From Cymbomonas tetramitiformis (Eukaryota > Chlorophyta > Pyramimonadophyceae > Pyramimonadales > Pyramimonadaceae), in NCBI GenBank assembly GCA_001247695.2, contig LGRX02027067.1, forward strand, positions 29,652 through 93,651: a stretch of 64,000 nucleotides of DNA, in the 5' to 3' direction. Of the stretch, positions 18,986 to 28,100 are shown piece by piece; within the stretch, counting starts at the first letter, position 1, and the number at the start of each line of letters is the position of its first letter. The notes beneath the pieces are model-generated. The model saw only the letters and a program-made list of their open reading frames with translations, was not told the origin of the DNA and did no database searches. A program made the position numbers and the translations under genes.

Positions 18986-19248
18986 TACTGGAATATCCAA
19001 GTTCACAGATAATAGTGTGTGCTGTGAAACTGATATAGATAAACTCTTATAATAAATAAACCCTAAGCTAGATATACCCCGAACGGTGACAGAGTCGGAA
19101 CGGCTACGGTCCTAGCTACCTGTGACACCTTGGTGTGTCACAGTACGGGCTTACGGTCAGTCACAGGTCCAGTGTTGGCTACCTAGTAATCTGTCATAGG
19201 GGCCTGCACCGGGACTCCCGGTCAGGGCTGCCTACACAGATTTCAGCA
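18986..19248 (-). repeat. LTR (5' LTR in element orientation)
   Basis: 263 bp, nearly identical to 15709-15971. Its outer edge abuts ATGTATATAAG, which begins the promoter-like motif of the PrimPol gene. Confidence 0.88.
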
Positions 19249-19263
19249 ATGTATATAAGAAAG

Positions 19264-19812
19264 ATGTCCCACCAAAGTGTTGTCACTATGTATGATGATA
19301 CTCGTCCCCTTCAAGATATGATCAAGATCAAATTGAATCCCAATTCTAAATCACCAACGAGCGATAGCATAGGTTTCTATAAAGATACAAGCAAGCAATA
19401 TAAAGGCATAGAACCAAACAAAAAATATAATGTTGGCATCCTTGGTGGTAAAGTCAACGATATGATTGTGGTAGATTTGGATACCAATAAGTGGGATATG
19501 GATAATCATCCATGGACTCTTGCTTTTGGAAAAGATCCAAGGGTGTTCAATACCTATACCGCTCAATCTTGTAGAGGAGGATTTCACTTGTATTTTAAAT
19601 ATGACAAGGATTTTGCCCGTTCAAGGAGTGCCCATGAAATTGACATCATCTCAAATAGAAGATACATTGTAGCACCACATTCACACATATATGATATAGA
19701 TAAAGGAATCATTCACAAGGATTACACCGTTTACCATGATACATCCATCAAGGAAATGCCCGAGACGGTGAAGCAATTCTTGTTGGAACACATTTACACA
19801 TCCACTTCTTAA
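19264..19812 (+). CDS. Primase-polymerase (PrimPol) domain, N-terminal part of primase-helicase
   Basis: Begins at the ATG at 19264; an in-frame ATG at 19249 belongs to ATGTATATAAG, the promoter-like motif. Motifs of the AEP/PrimPol fold are visible: Y-N-V-G-I-L-G-G-K, then V-V-D-L-D-T with the metal-binding Asp pair (about 19468-19490), and C-R-G-G-F-H-L-Y-F with the conserved His (about 19569-19600). It would make primers, and perhaps DNA, during replication of the element. The frame stops at TAA (19810-19812) and continues in the same frame for another 763 codons as the helicase. The LTR element ends only 15 nt upstream, so transcription from the native promoter may be disturbed. Confidence 0.72.
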   Translation: MSHQSVVTMYDDTRPLQDMIKIKLNPNSKSPTSDSIGFYKDTSKQYKGIEPNKKYNVGILGGKVNDMIVVDLDTNKWDMDNHPWTLAFGKDPRVFNTYTAQSCRGGFHLYFKYDKDFARSRSAHEIDIISNRRYIVAPHSHIYDIDKGIIHKDYTVYHDTSIKEMPETVKQFLLEHIYTSTS

Positions 19813-22101
19813 AAAAATGAAAAAACCGGAAAGTTTGAGATCAAGCCTCAAGAGGAATACACTCAAGAAGGAGAGGTGTATTATGACTTAAGCGATAAAG
19901 ACATTGATAACATATTGAGCATGCTACCTCATAACATCATTGATACATACCAAGATTTTCGGCTCTTTACCAATGCCATGAAGGGATTGAATCAAAATAC
20001 AAAATGGGATGAATTTTCAAAGACCAAACCAAAGTATGATCATGATAACAACATCAAGATATGGAATGCATGCAAACCCAATGAGTTCGATTCAATCACG
20101 TGGCTACTTTCCAAAGCAAAGAGGAAGATAGCCGTCAATCATCATAAAATGAAAAGACTTCCAAGGAACAAGATCAAACCTCATAAGGCCATAAGACGTC
20201 CCAAATTACAAGAGAATCAAGGATCGGACATTTTAGCACGCGATACATCATACATCATCAAGTCGGGTTGTGGGACCGGCAAGACGACAACTTTCATGGA
20301 TCACGTCAAAGCCAATCTTCAAAAGCGAAATGGAATGAAGATCATTAGCATTGTATCAAGAGTAGTTTTAGCGGAAAAGCATTATGATGACTTTAATCAA
20401 GCCGGAATTAGTTGCAAAATCTACAAGGATAAGGATGTGTCATTGAAGCAAGGAGACAACATCGTCATTACCATAGATAGCTTGTCAAATTTACTTCTTT
20501 TAAAATTTGATTTTAAAGACTACACAATTTTCATGGATGAGTGGAATTCAATATATGATCATTTAATCGGAACTGAAACATTGAATACCGTTAGAGCAAG
20601 TCTTTACTATTATCTAAAACATGATGTGCTCAACAAATGTAAAAATTACATAGCGGTTGATCAAGATATATGTGACGATTCTATTGAGTTCTTAAACAAA
20701 GTGAATAAGGAATACACATTTATCTACAACAAGCACAAACATTTTTCGGGCGTTCCGATCTATGAGATTGAAAAGGAGGAAGACTTTAAAAAGTTGATAT
20801 TAAAACACGAGAAATACTTGGTACCAATGGACTCCGCCAGCTTGGCCAAAGAATTGTATGCTTATCTAAAACCACACCATCCCGATTTAGAATTAGTCAC
20901 AAAAGAAACCGACAAGATACCTAATTTTAACACTACCAATAGGATCATCTATAGTCCCAAAGTAGTCTATGGAATAGATAGCAACACCGATATGAAACGA
21001 CCTGTGTTTGCACTATACAAAGAACATACCATCAACCCATTAGGCATGGCCCAACAAGTAATGAGAGAAAGAAACCCGACATGTGTATATGTCTTCTTTT
21101 ATAAACAACAATACGAAGCAAACCCGAGTACATTAGATGATGTAAGGAAACAATTACAAGATACAAAAAAAATGGGGATTCAATATTTCAATGTGTCGGC
21201 ATATCCCAAGGATATGACCGATGAATATTTAGAATGTCTTGCAAGGTTTGAGTATAAGAAGCTTTGTTACGAGACTAATAAACGAGCTCACTTCATTAAC
21301 ATAATGAGAAATCAGGGGTTCGTATTTGAGAACCAATATCTTAAAGCACAAAGGTTGAGGAAACCAATAGAAGATGAAACCGAGGTTCCACAAGAATTTG
21401 ACCCTATGTCATGTGAGGTTTACCAAAGAATTCATGAGATGTTGGTAGTGCCCAAGGATGACCTACAAACCTTTAGGAAATACTACGAAGCTGACCACTT
21501 ATTGAAGAAGCACTTCAATGTCGCTCGCTACTTTTACATATATGACCAAGTACAAATGAAAGAAAAGGTAGAGAATGGAGATGACTTTCTTGTGAATCTA
21601 GTACGATCTGATCAAGCAAAGGTGTGGTGGTTACAAAGGTTTCAAGAAATGGTTGGGAACTTAGATAAGAATGCCATTGATTCAAAAAAGACTTTGACAC
21701 AAGAGGAGAGTGACACATGCAATGAAGAGTATTTCAACATGTTTCCGACAAAGAAAGCAAAGGGGTACGATCTGACTCAAAAGAAAGATATTGATGCATT
21801 GCTGGGCAAGATCTATCACCACTTGTTCGGAGATGGATTTACTATAGGTAAGCAAGTGAGATACAAAGACAAGCGAGGATACACCTATGAGGTTGTACCG
21901 GAGATTTTGGAGGAACACAAAACGTTGTTGGGATTTAGAAAACCTCAGCTCTTCAAGAACTTTGGATTGTTCAATGGAGAATACCAATTTATTGACGAGG
22001 ATGAATCGGAGGAGGAAATTAAATCAAGGAGAAGGGTTGAGCTTTGGGATAATTTGGTGAGTGTAGCATTTTGGAAAAAGCTAAAGCCATTAGTATTGTA
22101 G
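19813..22101 (+). CDS. UL9/OBP-like superfamily 2 helicase, C-terminal part of primase-helicase
   Basis: In frame with the PrimPol part after one TAA; there is no ATG at its start, so it is either read through or a broken gene. It has a Walker A K-S-G-C-G-T-G-K-T-T-T (about 20262-20295), a motif Ia with S-R-V-V-L-A, a D-S-L-S-N-L strand, and a DExH-type I-F-M-D-E-W-N-S motif (about 20529-20555). This pattern is that of the origin-binding-protein family shared by herpesviruses, giant viruses and some virophage-like elements. It would unwind DNA at origins, with the PrimPol making primers. C-terminal motifs are less clear. A 55-bp dyad element follows 3 nt after its stop. Confidence 0.72.
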   Translation, partial: KNEKTGKFEIKPQEEYTQEGEVYYDLSDKDIDNILSMLPHNIIDTYQDFRLFTNAMKGLNQNTKWDEFSKTKPKYDHDNNIKIWNACKPNEFDSITWLLSKAKRKIAVNHHKMKRLPRNKIKPHKAIRRPKLQENQGSDILARDTSYIIKSGCGTGKTTTFMDHVKANLQKRNGMKIISIVSRVVLAEKHYDDFNQAGISCKIYKDKDVSLKQGDNIVITIDSLSNLLLLKFDFKDYTIFMDEWNSIYDHLIGTETLNTVRASLYYYLKHDVLNKCKNYIAVDQDICDDSIEFLNKVNKEYTFIYNKHKHFSGVPIYEIEKEEDFKKLILKHEKYLVPMDSASLAKELYAYLKPHHPDLELVTKETDKIPNFNTTNRIIYSPKVVYGIDSNTDMKRPVFALYKEHTINPLGMAQQVMRERNPTCVYVFFYKQQYEANPSTLDDVRKQLQDTKKMGIQYFNVSAYPKDMTDEYLECLARFEYKKLCYETNKRAHFINIMRNQGFVFENQYLKAQRLRKPIEDETEVPQEFDPMSCEVYQRIHEMLVVPKDDLQTFRKYYEADHLLKKHFNVARYFYIYDQVQMKEKVENGDDFLVNLVRSDQAKVWWLQRFQEMVGNLDKNAIDSKKTLTQEESDTCNEEYFNMFPTKKAKGYDLTQKKDIDALLGKIYHHLFGDGFTIGKQVRYKDKRGYTYEVVPEILEEHKTLLGFRKPQLFKNFGLFNGEYQFIDEDESEEEIKSRRRVELWDNLVSVAFWKKLKPLVL

Positions 22102-22103
22102 AC

Positions 22104-22262
22104 TTGTCATAAAGTGAAACTTAATATTACTATATACATCATTCTCTAAAAGTGACAAATCAAAAGCAACAATCTTCGATTGTTGCCGATCTAATGGTAT
22201 TGTAAACTTGTCATAAAGTGAAAGTTAATATTACTATATACATCATTCTCTAAAAGTGACAA
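22104..22262. repeat. Two middle copies of the 55-bp dyad element
   Basis: Copies at 22104-22158 and 22208-22262, nearly identical to one another, each TTGTCATAAAGTGAAA(C/G)TTA ... AAAAGTGACAA. They separate the helicase from the convergent C5 methyltransferase, and the methyltransferase stop codon lies inside the second copy. Confidence 0.9.
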
Positions 22263-22878
22263 GAGTTATGATCAACTCGCGTGGTATGCTATACACATTC
22301 TCAACCTTCCCTCTCCCGATCCCATGGGATGCACATGAACTTTGACCAAACTGAGCCGATTTCATATGCTTTCCATATAACTTCATCATAGGGCACGGTG
22401 TGCTGTGTTTGAAACACATCTTCAAATCTAACCCTTCCCGATTAGTCCAAATATTGCTAGCCTTCCGATATTCAAATCCATATCGACAATAGCAGCATGT
22501 GTGGATGTATTTATTCATGTGTTGCATCACAGGTCTATGTCTCATTAAGCCACCATCTGCTGGGTTCTCAATGAACCAATATGTAGGTTTCAAGTAGTCA
22601 ATGATTTGCAATGTTCTCTCAACTATGGTATCAGCCAATTCCAGGTTTCGTGGTTGATATCTTTTGGCCTTGCTATATTCCGTGCATGGTGGACTTGCCC
22701 AGATCATATCAAAGTGCTTTGATGGATACACGGTATAATCCCAGCTTAGTATGTCCACGACATGAGTTGGATCATGATCGGGCAGTATGTCCACCGATAC
22801 AATTTCGCAATTTTTATAGATTTCCTTAAGTACTTTGCTGACCGATGCCGTCCCGGAGAATAGCTCTAAAATAAACAT
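22243..22878 (-). CDS. Small C5-cytosine DNA methyltransferase
   Basis: 211 residues with the core motifs of cytosine-C5 enzymes: L-E-L-F-S-G-T-A-S (motif I, residues 4-12), V-D-I (motif II), W-A-S-P-P-C-T-E-Y-S with the catalytic Cys (about residue 65), and I-E-N-P (motif VI, about 104). A K-A-S-N-I-W-T-N segment and a Cys/His stretch follow. It is shorter than bacterial Dcm enzymes and has no large target-recognition domain, like small phage and giant-virus members. The whole length is collinear with the methyltransferase at the end of the Gypsy polyprotein (54.37-55.05 kb). It may protect viral DNA or mark it for host silencing. The ATG at 22878 is preceded by an ATACTATAATG-type sequence. 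Confidence 0.8.
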   Translation of the reverse strand: MFILELFSGTASVSKVLKEIYKNCEIVSVDILPDHDPTHVVDILSWDYTVYPSKHFDMIWASPPCTEYSKAKRYQPRNLELADTIVERTLQIIDYLKPTYWFIENPADGGLMRHRPVMQHMNKYIHTCCYCRYGFEYRKASNIWTNREGLDLKMCFKHSTPCPMMKLYGKHMKSAQFGQSSCASHGIGRGKVENVYSIPRELIITLVTFRE

Positions 22879-22946
22879 TGTTCAGAAGTTGAATTACATT
22901 ATAGTATAATAAAATCTTGGTTTAGAACAAAGCATGTCGCGGTTAA

Positions 22947-23033
22947 AGCGGACACCGTGTGAAGCTTACAAAAAATGTTAAGAAGGGTGCCGAGATCTTC
23001 GTTCCGTATGGAAAAGATTATTGGAATAGATAG
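22947..23033 (+). pseudogene. Remnant of a SET-domain C-terminus
   Basis: A 28-codon open stretch with no start codon reads K-K-G-A-E-I-F-V-P-Y-G-K-D-Y-W before its stop. This is the terminal signature of viral and transposon SET-domain proteins, (K)KGEEI(F)xxYGxxYW. Upstream in the same frame is a stop, so only the tail remains. It implies the element once carried a lysine-methyltransferase-like gene between the C5 methyltransferase and the ATPase. Confidence 0.45.
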
Positions 23034-23039
23034 TATCTG

Positions 23040-23192
23040 ATGCCAACCACATTTAATGATTTACCAAAAGAACTTCAAGATAAAATATATTTTATGAAAT
23101 ATCAATTAGAGCTCAAGGATCGCCCGACAATTGACATTGAAGAGCTTAAAATATGGCGGGATTTTTTTGGTCTTCTTGACTTGGAAGAATAA
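23040..23192 (+). CDS. 50-residue protein with an F-box-like motif
   Basis: ATG at 23040 follows GATAGTATCTG, similar to the start-proximal motif of other genes. The peptide begins with F-N-D-L-P-K-E-L-Q-D-K-I, the typical opening of F-box-like proteins, then an acidic helical tail. The end overlaps the 3' end of the convergent ATPase gene by 47 nt. F-box-like proteins of viruses recruit ubiquitin ligases; at only 50 residues this is tentative. Confidence 0.4.
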   Translation: MPTTFNDLPKELQDKIYFMKYQLELKDRPTIDIEELKIWRDFFGLLDLEE

Positions 23193-24090
23193 ACTCATTG
23201 AAGTTTCTTCGGAACATACTCGGGTGACACTCCTTCTTTGCCAAATCGATAAAGAGAAAGTCATATCTATCTTGGACTGCTTGATTGAAGACATCATAAA
23301 ATTGGTCCGGGGAAACCTCACCGCCAAGCTCTTGAGAAATCTGTTTCAGCTCATCTTGATTTTTTGTCTTCATAAGTAAGATGTGGGTAAGATTTGACCG
23401 TATAGCACGTTGTAGTCCCGCCCCGTTGCTCGTGTATGCTTGGGTTGCGAACAACAGGGAGCAGCCTATACTGCGCATATTCTTTGTTTTACCTTTGTGT
23501 CTATGACTAATGACAAATCTTCCCAATCCCGATTTGGGCCTGAACACGGGGCTGTCTAAACAATCATCGAAGAATATTGCTACAGATGGTGGTCTATTGG
23601 TAACCTTGTATTTGTATTGTGGCGGTGCAATGTTATCGTTTTCGTCGGCAAACTCCAAAAGTAAATCAGCGGGTATTTCGTATACACTCATCTCGCTTTT
23701 GTGCAACATGTCCATGAGTCTTTTATAACGTTTTGTTTTTTCAACATATGATTCATATTCAAGGGCTTCTTCATCTAAAATGTTTTCAATCTGAGGAATA
23801 ACATCTATCTCCGGTTCAAGGACATCGTTCTCGTCTAAAGGAAGGTCTTCGAAATAGTGTTTGTTATTCTCATATGTCGGCGACACCAATATAATTCTCT
23901 CCAATGCATTATTGTATTGCATAAGACGTAGTAGATGAGTAAGGCTTGTTGTTTTAGCACCACCGCGTTTGGAATTTGCAAGTGTTACCATCGGTAATTG
24001 AATAAAGTCGTCCGGAGTCTCGATCGGAAAAGCACTCTTCTTCGGAATCTTAATATTGTAATTCTTATCTTTCAGTCTTTGGAACTGCAT
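23146..24090 (-). CDS. FtsK/HerA-type genome-packaging ATPase (A32-like)
   Basis: 314 residues. Walker A is N-S-K-R-G-G-A-K-T-T-S (residues 39-49), and Walker B is V-A-I-F-F-D-D-C-L, followed by an F-A-T-Q-A-Y sensor-type segment with conserved Gln. The variant Walker A and F-F-D-D Walker B suit the A32-like clade that pumps DNA into capsids of Polintons, virophages and giant viruses. An ATG at 24090 lies directly after TTATAGTAT, the start-proximal motif. It is codirectional with the coil protein upstream (3-nt gap), probably one transcription unit. The length is normal and no break is seen. Confidence 0.88.
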   Translation of the reverse strand: MQFQRLKDKNYNIKIPKKSAFPIETPDDFIQLPMVTLANSKRGGAKTTSLTHLLRLMQYNNALERIILVSPTYENNKHYFEDLPLDENDVLEPEIDVIPQIENILDEEALEYESYVEKTKRYKRLMDMLHKSEMSVYEIPADLLLEFADENDNIAPPQYKYKVTNRPPSVAIFFDDCLDSPVFRPKSGLGRFVISHRHKGKTKNMRSIGCSLLFATQAYTSNGAGLQRAIRSNLTHILLMKTKNQDELKQISQELGGEVSPDQFYDVFNQAVQDRYDFLFIDLAKKECHPSMFRRNFNEFILPSQEDQKNPAIF

Positions 24091-24093
24091 ATA

Positions 24094-24570
24094 CTATAAC
24101 GATAGAAATAGACTAGAGTAAGCCTTATCATAACCCGGGTCCATTTCCGCGTCTTTCTTACGAGGTGGTGATTGAGATGCAACTCGGCTTTGCTTTCGTC
24201 TAGTAGACTTCCTAACGATTACTTCAGGTTCTTCTTCCGATTGAGAGCTATCAGATTCAACGATGACTACCTGCTTTTTGGGTCTCTTTTTGACAGCTTT
24301 TGGTTTCTTGACAACGATACGTTCCACTTCGGGTTCGGGGGGGTCGGGTTCGGAATCTGGCTGAGGTTCTGGCTGAGGAGATTTTGTCGTAGCTTTCTTA
24401 ATGGTCTCTTGGGCTTCGGTAACTTTTTGAGATTCCTTAAGTTGATTGGCAATCTTGATATCTTGTTTCTGTTTGGCTTTTTCTTGGCGAACAGCAAGTG
24501 CACGTTCCCTCATTTTCGCCAATCTGTCAAGTGTTGCACTATCGGTAATCTTCTCTCCTTTAACTGGCAT
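24094..24570 (-). CDS. Charged, disordered coil protein, 158 aa
   Basis: A short helical start (L-D-R-L-A-K-M-R-E-R-A-L) is followed by Lys-rich coil, a Pro/Glu-rich linker, a basic P-K-A-V-K-K-R-P-K-K, and an acidic Ser/Glu block. Similar charged proteins lie beside the packaging ATPase in many Polinton-like viruses, but none is named with confidence. A DNA-binding or virion-core role is possible. It ends 3 nt before the ATPase start. Confidence 0.55.
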   Translation of the reverse strand: MPVKGEKITDSATLDRLAKMRERALAVRQEKAKQKQDIKIANQLKESQKVTEAQETIKKATTKSPQPEPQPDSEPDPPEPEVERIVVKKPKAVKKRPKKQVVIVESDSSQSEEEPEVIVRKSTRRKQSRVASQSPPRKKDAEMDPGYDKAYSSLFLSL

Positions 24571-24634
24571 TAAGTAATTATAAGATACCCTAAGAAAATA
24601 AATTTCTTGATCTGACCCACTACAATCAAAAAAA

Positions 24635-24695
24635 CGTTAAATGTTTCCAGAATTGAATTATATTATATATATTAGTGATCGGGATACATTTAACG
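24635..24695. repeat. CGTTAAATG hairpin element in a divergent promoter
   Basis: An inverted repeat of about 61 bp begins CGTTAAATGT and ends ACATTTAACG with an AT-rich centre (TTGAATTATATTATATATAT). It lies between the divergent genes at 24570 (minus) and 24722 (plus). Related copies are at 29043-29119, 32312-32372 and in the array at 12540-12960. Confidence 0.8.
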
Positions 24696-24721
24696 CTATT
24701 TTATATTAGTATAGTATATAC

Positions 24722-25174
24722 ATGACCAAGGAGGCTTGGATTACAAAACTAAGGCAATGTGCTCAAGAATATAGACAAGAACATGGGATTAAAAAGAGAC
24801 CGGGTAAGATGACACAAGGTGAAAAGCTTAAAAGCTTACGAGGTCGTCCGGTTGTCAAGAAGACAACTGCTAACAAAAATAGAACCGCCTTAGATCATGG
24901 TACCCCATCAGGACAACCGGTGTATCAACAGCCCGTCAAAGACCCCGCTCTCCCATCTAAAGCACCTCGTAGGATAGCTCCTATCATGGTAGCACCTTTA
25001 GACCAAACAAGCACTGGTACAATCAGCGGTGACTCAGTATTTCAACGACCTACCCCAGAGTTTACCGGTGTAAATACTTTCCGCAACTCTATAGCTAATA
25101 TTGAAAAACGGGAAAAGATGAAAAAACATATGAGGCGTGAAAAACGTCGAAAAGCGGACGTCACAAAAATATAA
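24722..25174 (+). CDS. Hypothetical basic protein, 150 aa
   Basis: ATG at 24722 follows AGTATAGTATATAC, the start-proximal motif. The protein is basic at both ends (R-P-G-K-M-T-Q-G-E-K near the start, M-K-K-H-M-R-R-E-K-R-R-K at the end) with a Pro/Thr-rich middle, probably largely unfolded. It lies 17 nt upstream of the DNA polymerase. A terminal-protein or DNA-binding role could be imagined from its place, but nothing in the sequence proves it. Confidence 0.55.
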   Translation: MTKEAWITKLRQCAQEYRQEHGIKKRPGKMTQGEKLKSLRGRPVVKKTTANKNRTALDHGTPSGQPVYQQPVKDPALPSKAPRRIAPIMVAPLDQTSTGTISGDSVFQRPTPEFTGVNTFRNSIANIEKREKMKKHMRREKRRKADVTKI

Positions 25175-25191
25175 TTTATATAGTATAGGAG

Positions 25192-28100
25192 ATGCCCCCT
25201 AAATTGAGAAAGCAAAATCCTGAGGCACGCCATAAGCTCACTGCTGCAGATTGGGAAAATTTACAAAGTAGAAACCTAACCGGTGATGATAGAGCCAAAG
25301 CTATACGTGATTACAAGAAGAACTATCGGAAATCGAAAGAGAAGGTTGAGAAAGTCACCAGGCGACAATGGACCAAGATAGGTAAAAAGCCTGCCAAAGA
25401 ACAAAGTAGACTTGATGAAATCAATAAGTATACCGTCGGAGATTCTAAAAGACATATCAAGAAATTCAGTACCGATGTTGAAAAACTTAAGGTACCATTC
25501 ACAACGTTTTTACAAAGAGCAGCACCTGATGGTAGCAGTCTTAACTATTGGTTACCCGAAAAGACAAAGGGAATCGAACAAATTTCATTGAGAGCTGTGT
25601 TCGAGGATGGGACCACATCCAAGTGGGTCAAAGGTTCAGATCGCGAAGATGTGATGGTGAAATTTGACGAAATGTTACAGTCACCCAAAGGCGGTGATAG
25701 CAGCAAAAAGTCTGTCGAGGTTGCCAAAGATATCGAAGTTGAATATTACTCTTCTAAACCACCAGAAGGTAAAGGCTCTCGTTGCATGGCAGCACCCAGG
25801 AATGGTGTAGATTTACGATTGAAGCAATGTGTGATTAAGATAGAATCTCGCAACAATTGTGGTATCAAATCGATAGAACTTTTGCACCGCAAACGAAAAT
25901 TAGATAAGATGTTGAGTGATAATCTCATTAAAAAGAATCAATATGAAAATAAATGGAAGCAACTCAAAAGAGATGCAAGCAATCATAAAGGGAATATTAC
26001 AACGATATCTAATCAGCTGCGTTTGAAATTGTTTCCGAAAAAGGATGAAAATGGAATCAATATAGAAGACTTTTCTATTTTAGAAAAGCATTATGAAATT
26101 AACATATTTGTGTGGGGTATCACTGAAAGACTTGGCGGTGATCCAATCATGTATTACCCGCCGTACTTTAACGAACACAATGACTATTCAAGTTATAATG
26201 ATAGTTATCACATACTCTTACATGACAATCACTATGAACCGATTACACGTATCGATTGTTTTCGAGGCAAGACTTATCGACCATCGTGTCCACAATGCAA
26301 GTCTCAAAGATGTATCTTTGCAAACAAAGAAACACGATTAACACCTGGAAACAAACAATGGCATCATTGTGAAATTTGCAATCGTAAATTCATGAATCAG
26401 GACTGCTACAATCTTCATACCGAACTGATAACATGTGATAAGGTTCACAAATGTAAGATGTGCAATGTTATATTTAATCCCAATGAGAAACATATATGTG
26501 GGTACAAGTCATGTCCTAATTGTAAGATCGTTTGTAACCTACATGAGCACAAGTGTTACATGACAAAAGTTCAACCGAAACCCATATTGGACTATAAAAC
26601 CATTGTCTGTTTTGATTTTGAAACAATGAATGACAACGGCAGATTGACTGTTAATCATTGCGAGAGCCAATATCACGACGGTTCGTTTGTCATTCACAAA
26701 ACAATAGATGACTTTCTGGAATGGGTATATCTCAAAAAACATGATAATCATACCTTCGTTGCCCATTGCGGTTCAAAATTCGATTTCCGATTAATAGTAG
26801 AACACATCATCAATGTCCAAAGAAAGCCTCCACAAGATATATTATATACAGGTGCAGGCATTCTATGTATGAGAATTGGAAATGTAAGATTTATTGATTC
26901 ATATATGTTTATGACAAGACCATTGCATTCCCTTCCGGAAATGTTCGGCTTTGAACATGAAATCACGAAGGGATATTATCCACATCTTTTCAATACAAAA
27001 GCGAACGAACACTACATGGGTCTTTATCCCGATATCAAATATTACAATCCAGAAATCTTACAACCTGAAGCTTATACAAAGTTATATCATTGGTGGTTTG
27101 AGAGAAAGAGTAAATGTTGTATTTTTGAACATCCAAAAGAGCTTGCGAGATATTGTCACGATGATGTTACGATTCTTCGACGAGCTGTCTTCGATTTCAG
27201 AGATTGTTTTCTTAAAATCACCGATAATAAGTTCGATCCTTTTAGTTATCTAACATTGGCTCAATTGGCTGTGAACATATGGAGAAATGAATGCATGCCG
27301 GAGAATTCTGTGGGTATTCTTCAATCATTGACCAAATCTCAAAATGCATCGATCAAAGAGAATCAATGGTTGGATTATATAGTTCATACAACGTCGGCGA
27401 AGCTTGTTATAGATTTGGATGGTAAACGAAACTATAAACTCAAAGATTTACATATATATGTTGATGGTTATGATAAGGATACGAACACTGTTTATGAATT
27501 TCTTGGTAGTTGGTTTCACGCCGATCTTACAAAGTATCATAAAGATGATATTCAATATCAACAAGGTCGGCGATCGGGTATGACATTCAAAGAAGTCAAT
27601 CGTCAAACCATGAAACGATTAGAGGATATACGGGCAGCTGGCTATAATCTTGTATATATATGGGAATCGGAATGGGATTCACAAGTTGCTCAATTGAAAA
27701 CTTCACATGTTGGAAATGCATTCTTAGATAGACAAATTTTAGCTTCTCCCATTCATGATAGAGACTCCTATCATGGTGCAAGAGTTGATTTAGGCAAGTT
27801 GTTTTATAAATGCAAAGACAATGAATATCTCAGATATCAAGACTTCAACTCTATGTATCCTTCGGTAATGAAGACCAAACGGTTCCCGAAAGGGCATCCA
27901 GAAATCATTAGAGATGTTAAATCCCTTGATATTCATGGATACTTTGGTATAGTGAAATGCAAAATATTACCAAATAAACATTTGAAGTTTGGTGTGCTAC
28001 CACACGTGACCAATAAATTGATCTTTCCGTTGTATGAAATGGTCGGAACATGGACCACGGTGGAATTGGGGAAGGCTATTGAAAAGGGATATGAGATTCT

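Larger units (their letters stand above)
15709..19248 (-). mobile_element. Gag-only LTR retrotransposon (TR-GAG type) inserted in the Polinton
   Basis: Two 263-bp direct repeats (15709-15971 and 18986-19248), differing at very few positions, enclose one long minus-strand frame. The element is flanked by ATGTA (15704-15708 and 19249-19253), a 5-bp target duplication. In minus orientation the LTR begins TGCTGAAATC and ends CCAGTA; a G-rich tract (GGGGTGGTG) directly before the right-end LTR fits a polypurine tract. No reverse transcriptase or integrase is present, so it depends on other elements. Near-identical LTRs point to recent insertion. Confidence 0.88.

Noticed and set aside
15709..19248. 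The 263-bp repeats as terminal repeats or attachment sites of the viral element
   Set aside because: They are direct, enclose only a Gag-like gene, and are flanked by a 5-bp ATGTA duplication; true element ends with a 6-bp duplication lie at 12271 and 39930.
19810..19812. Alternative genetic code with TAA as sense
   Set aside because: Other genes in the element and around it end normally with TAA, and internal TAA is not seen in intact genes.
19813..22101. Herpesvirus origin
   Set aside because: The OBP-like helicase is shared by giant viruses and virophage-like elements; nothing else here is herpesvirus-like.
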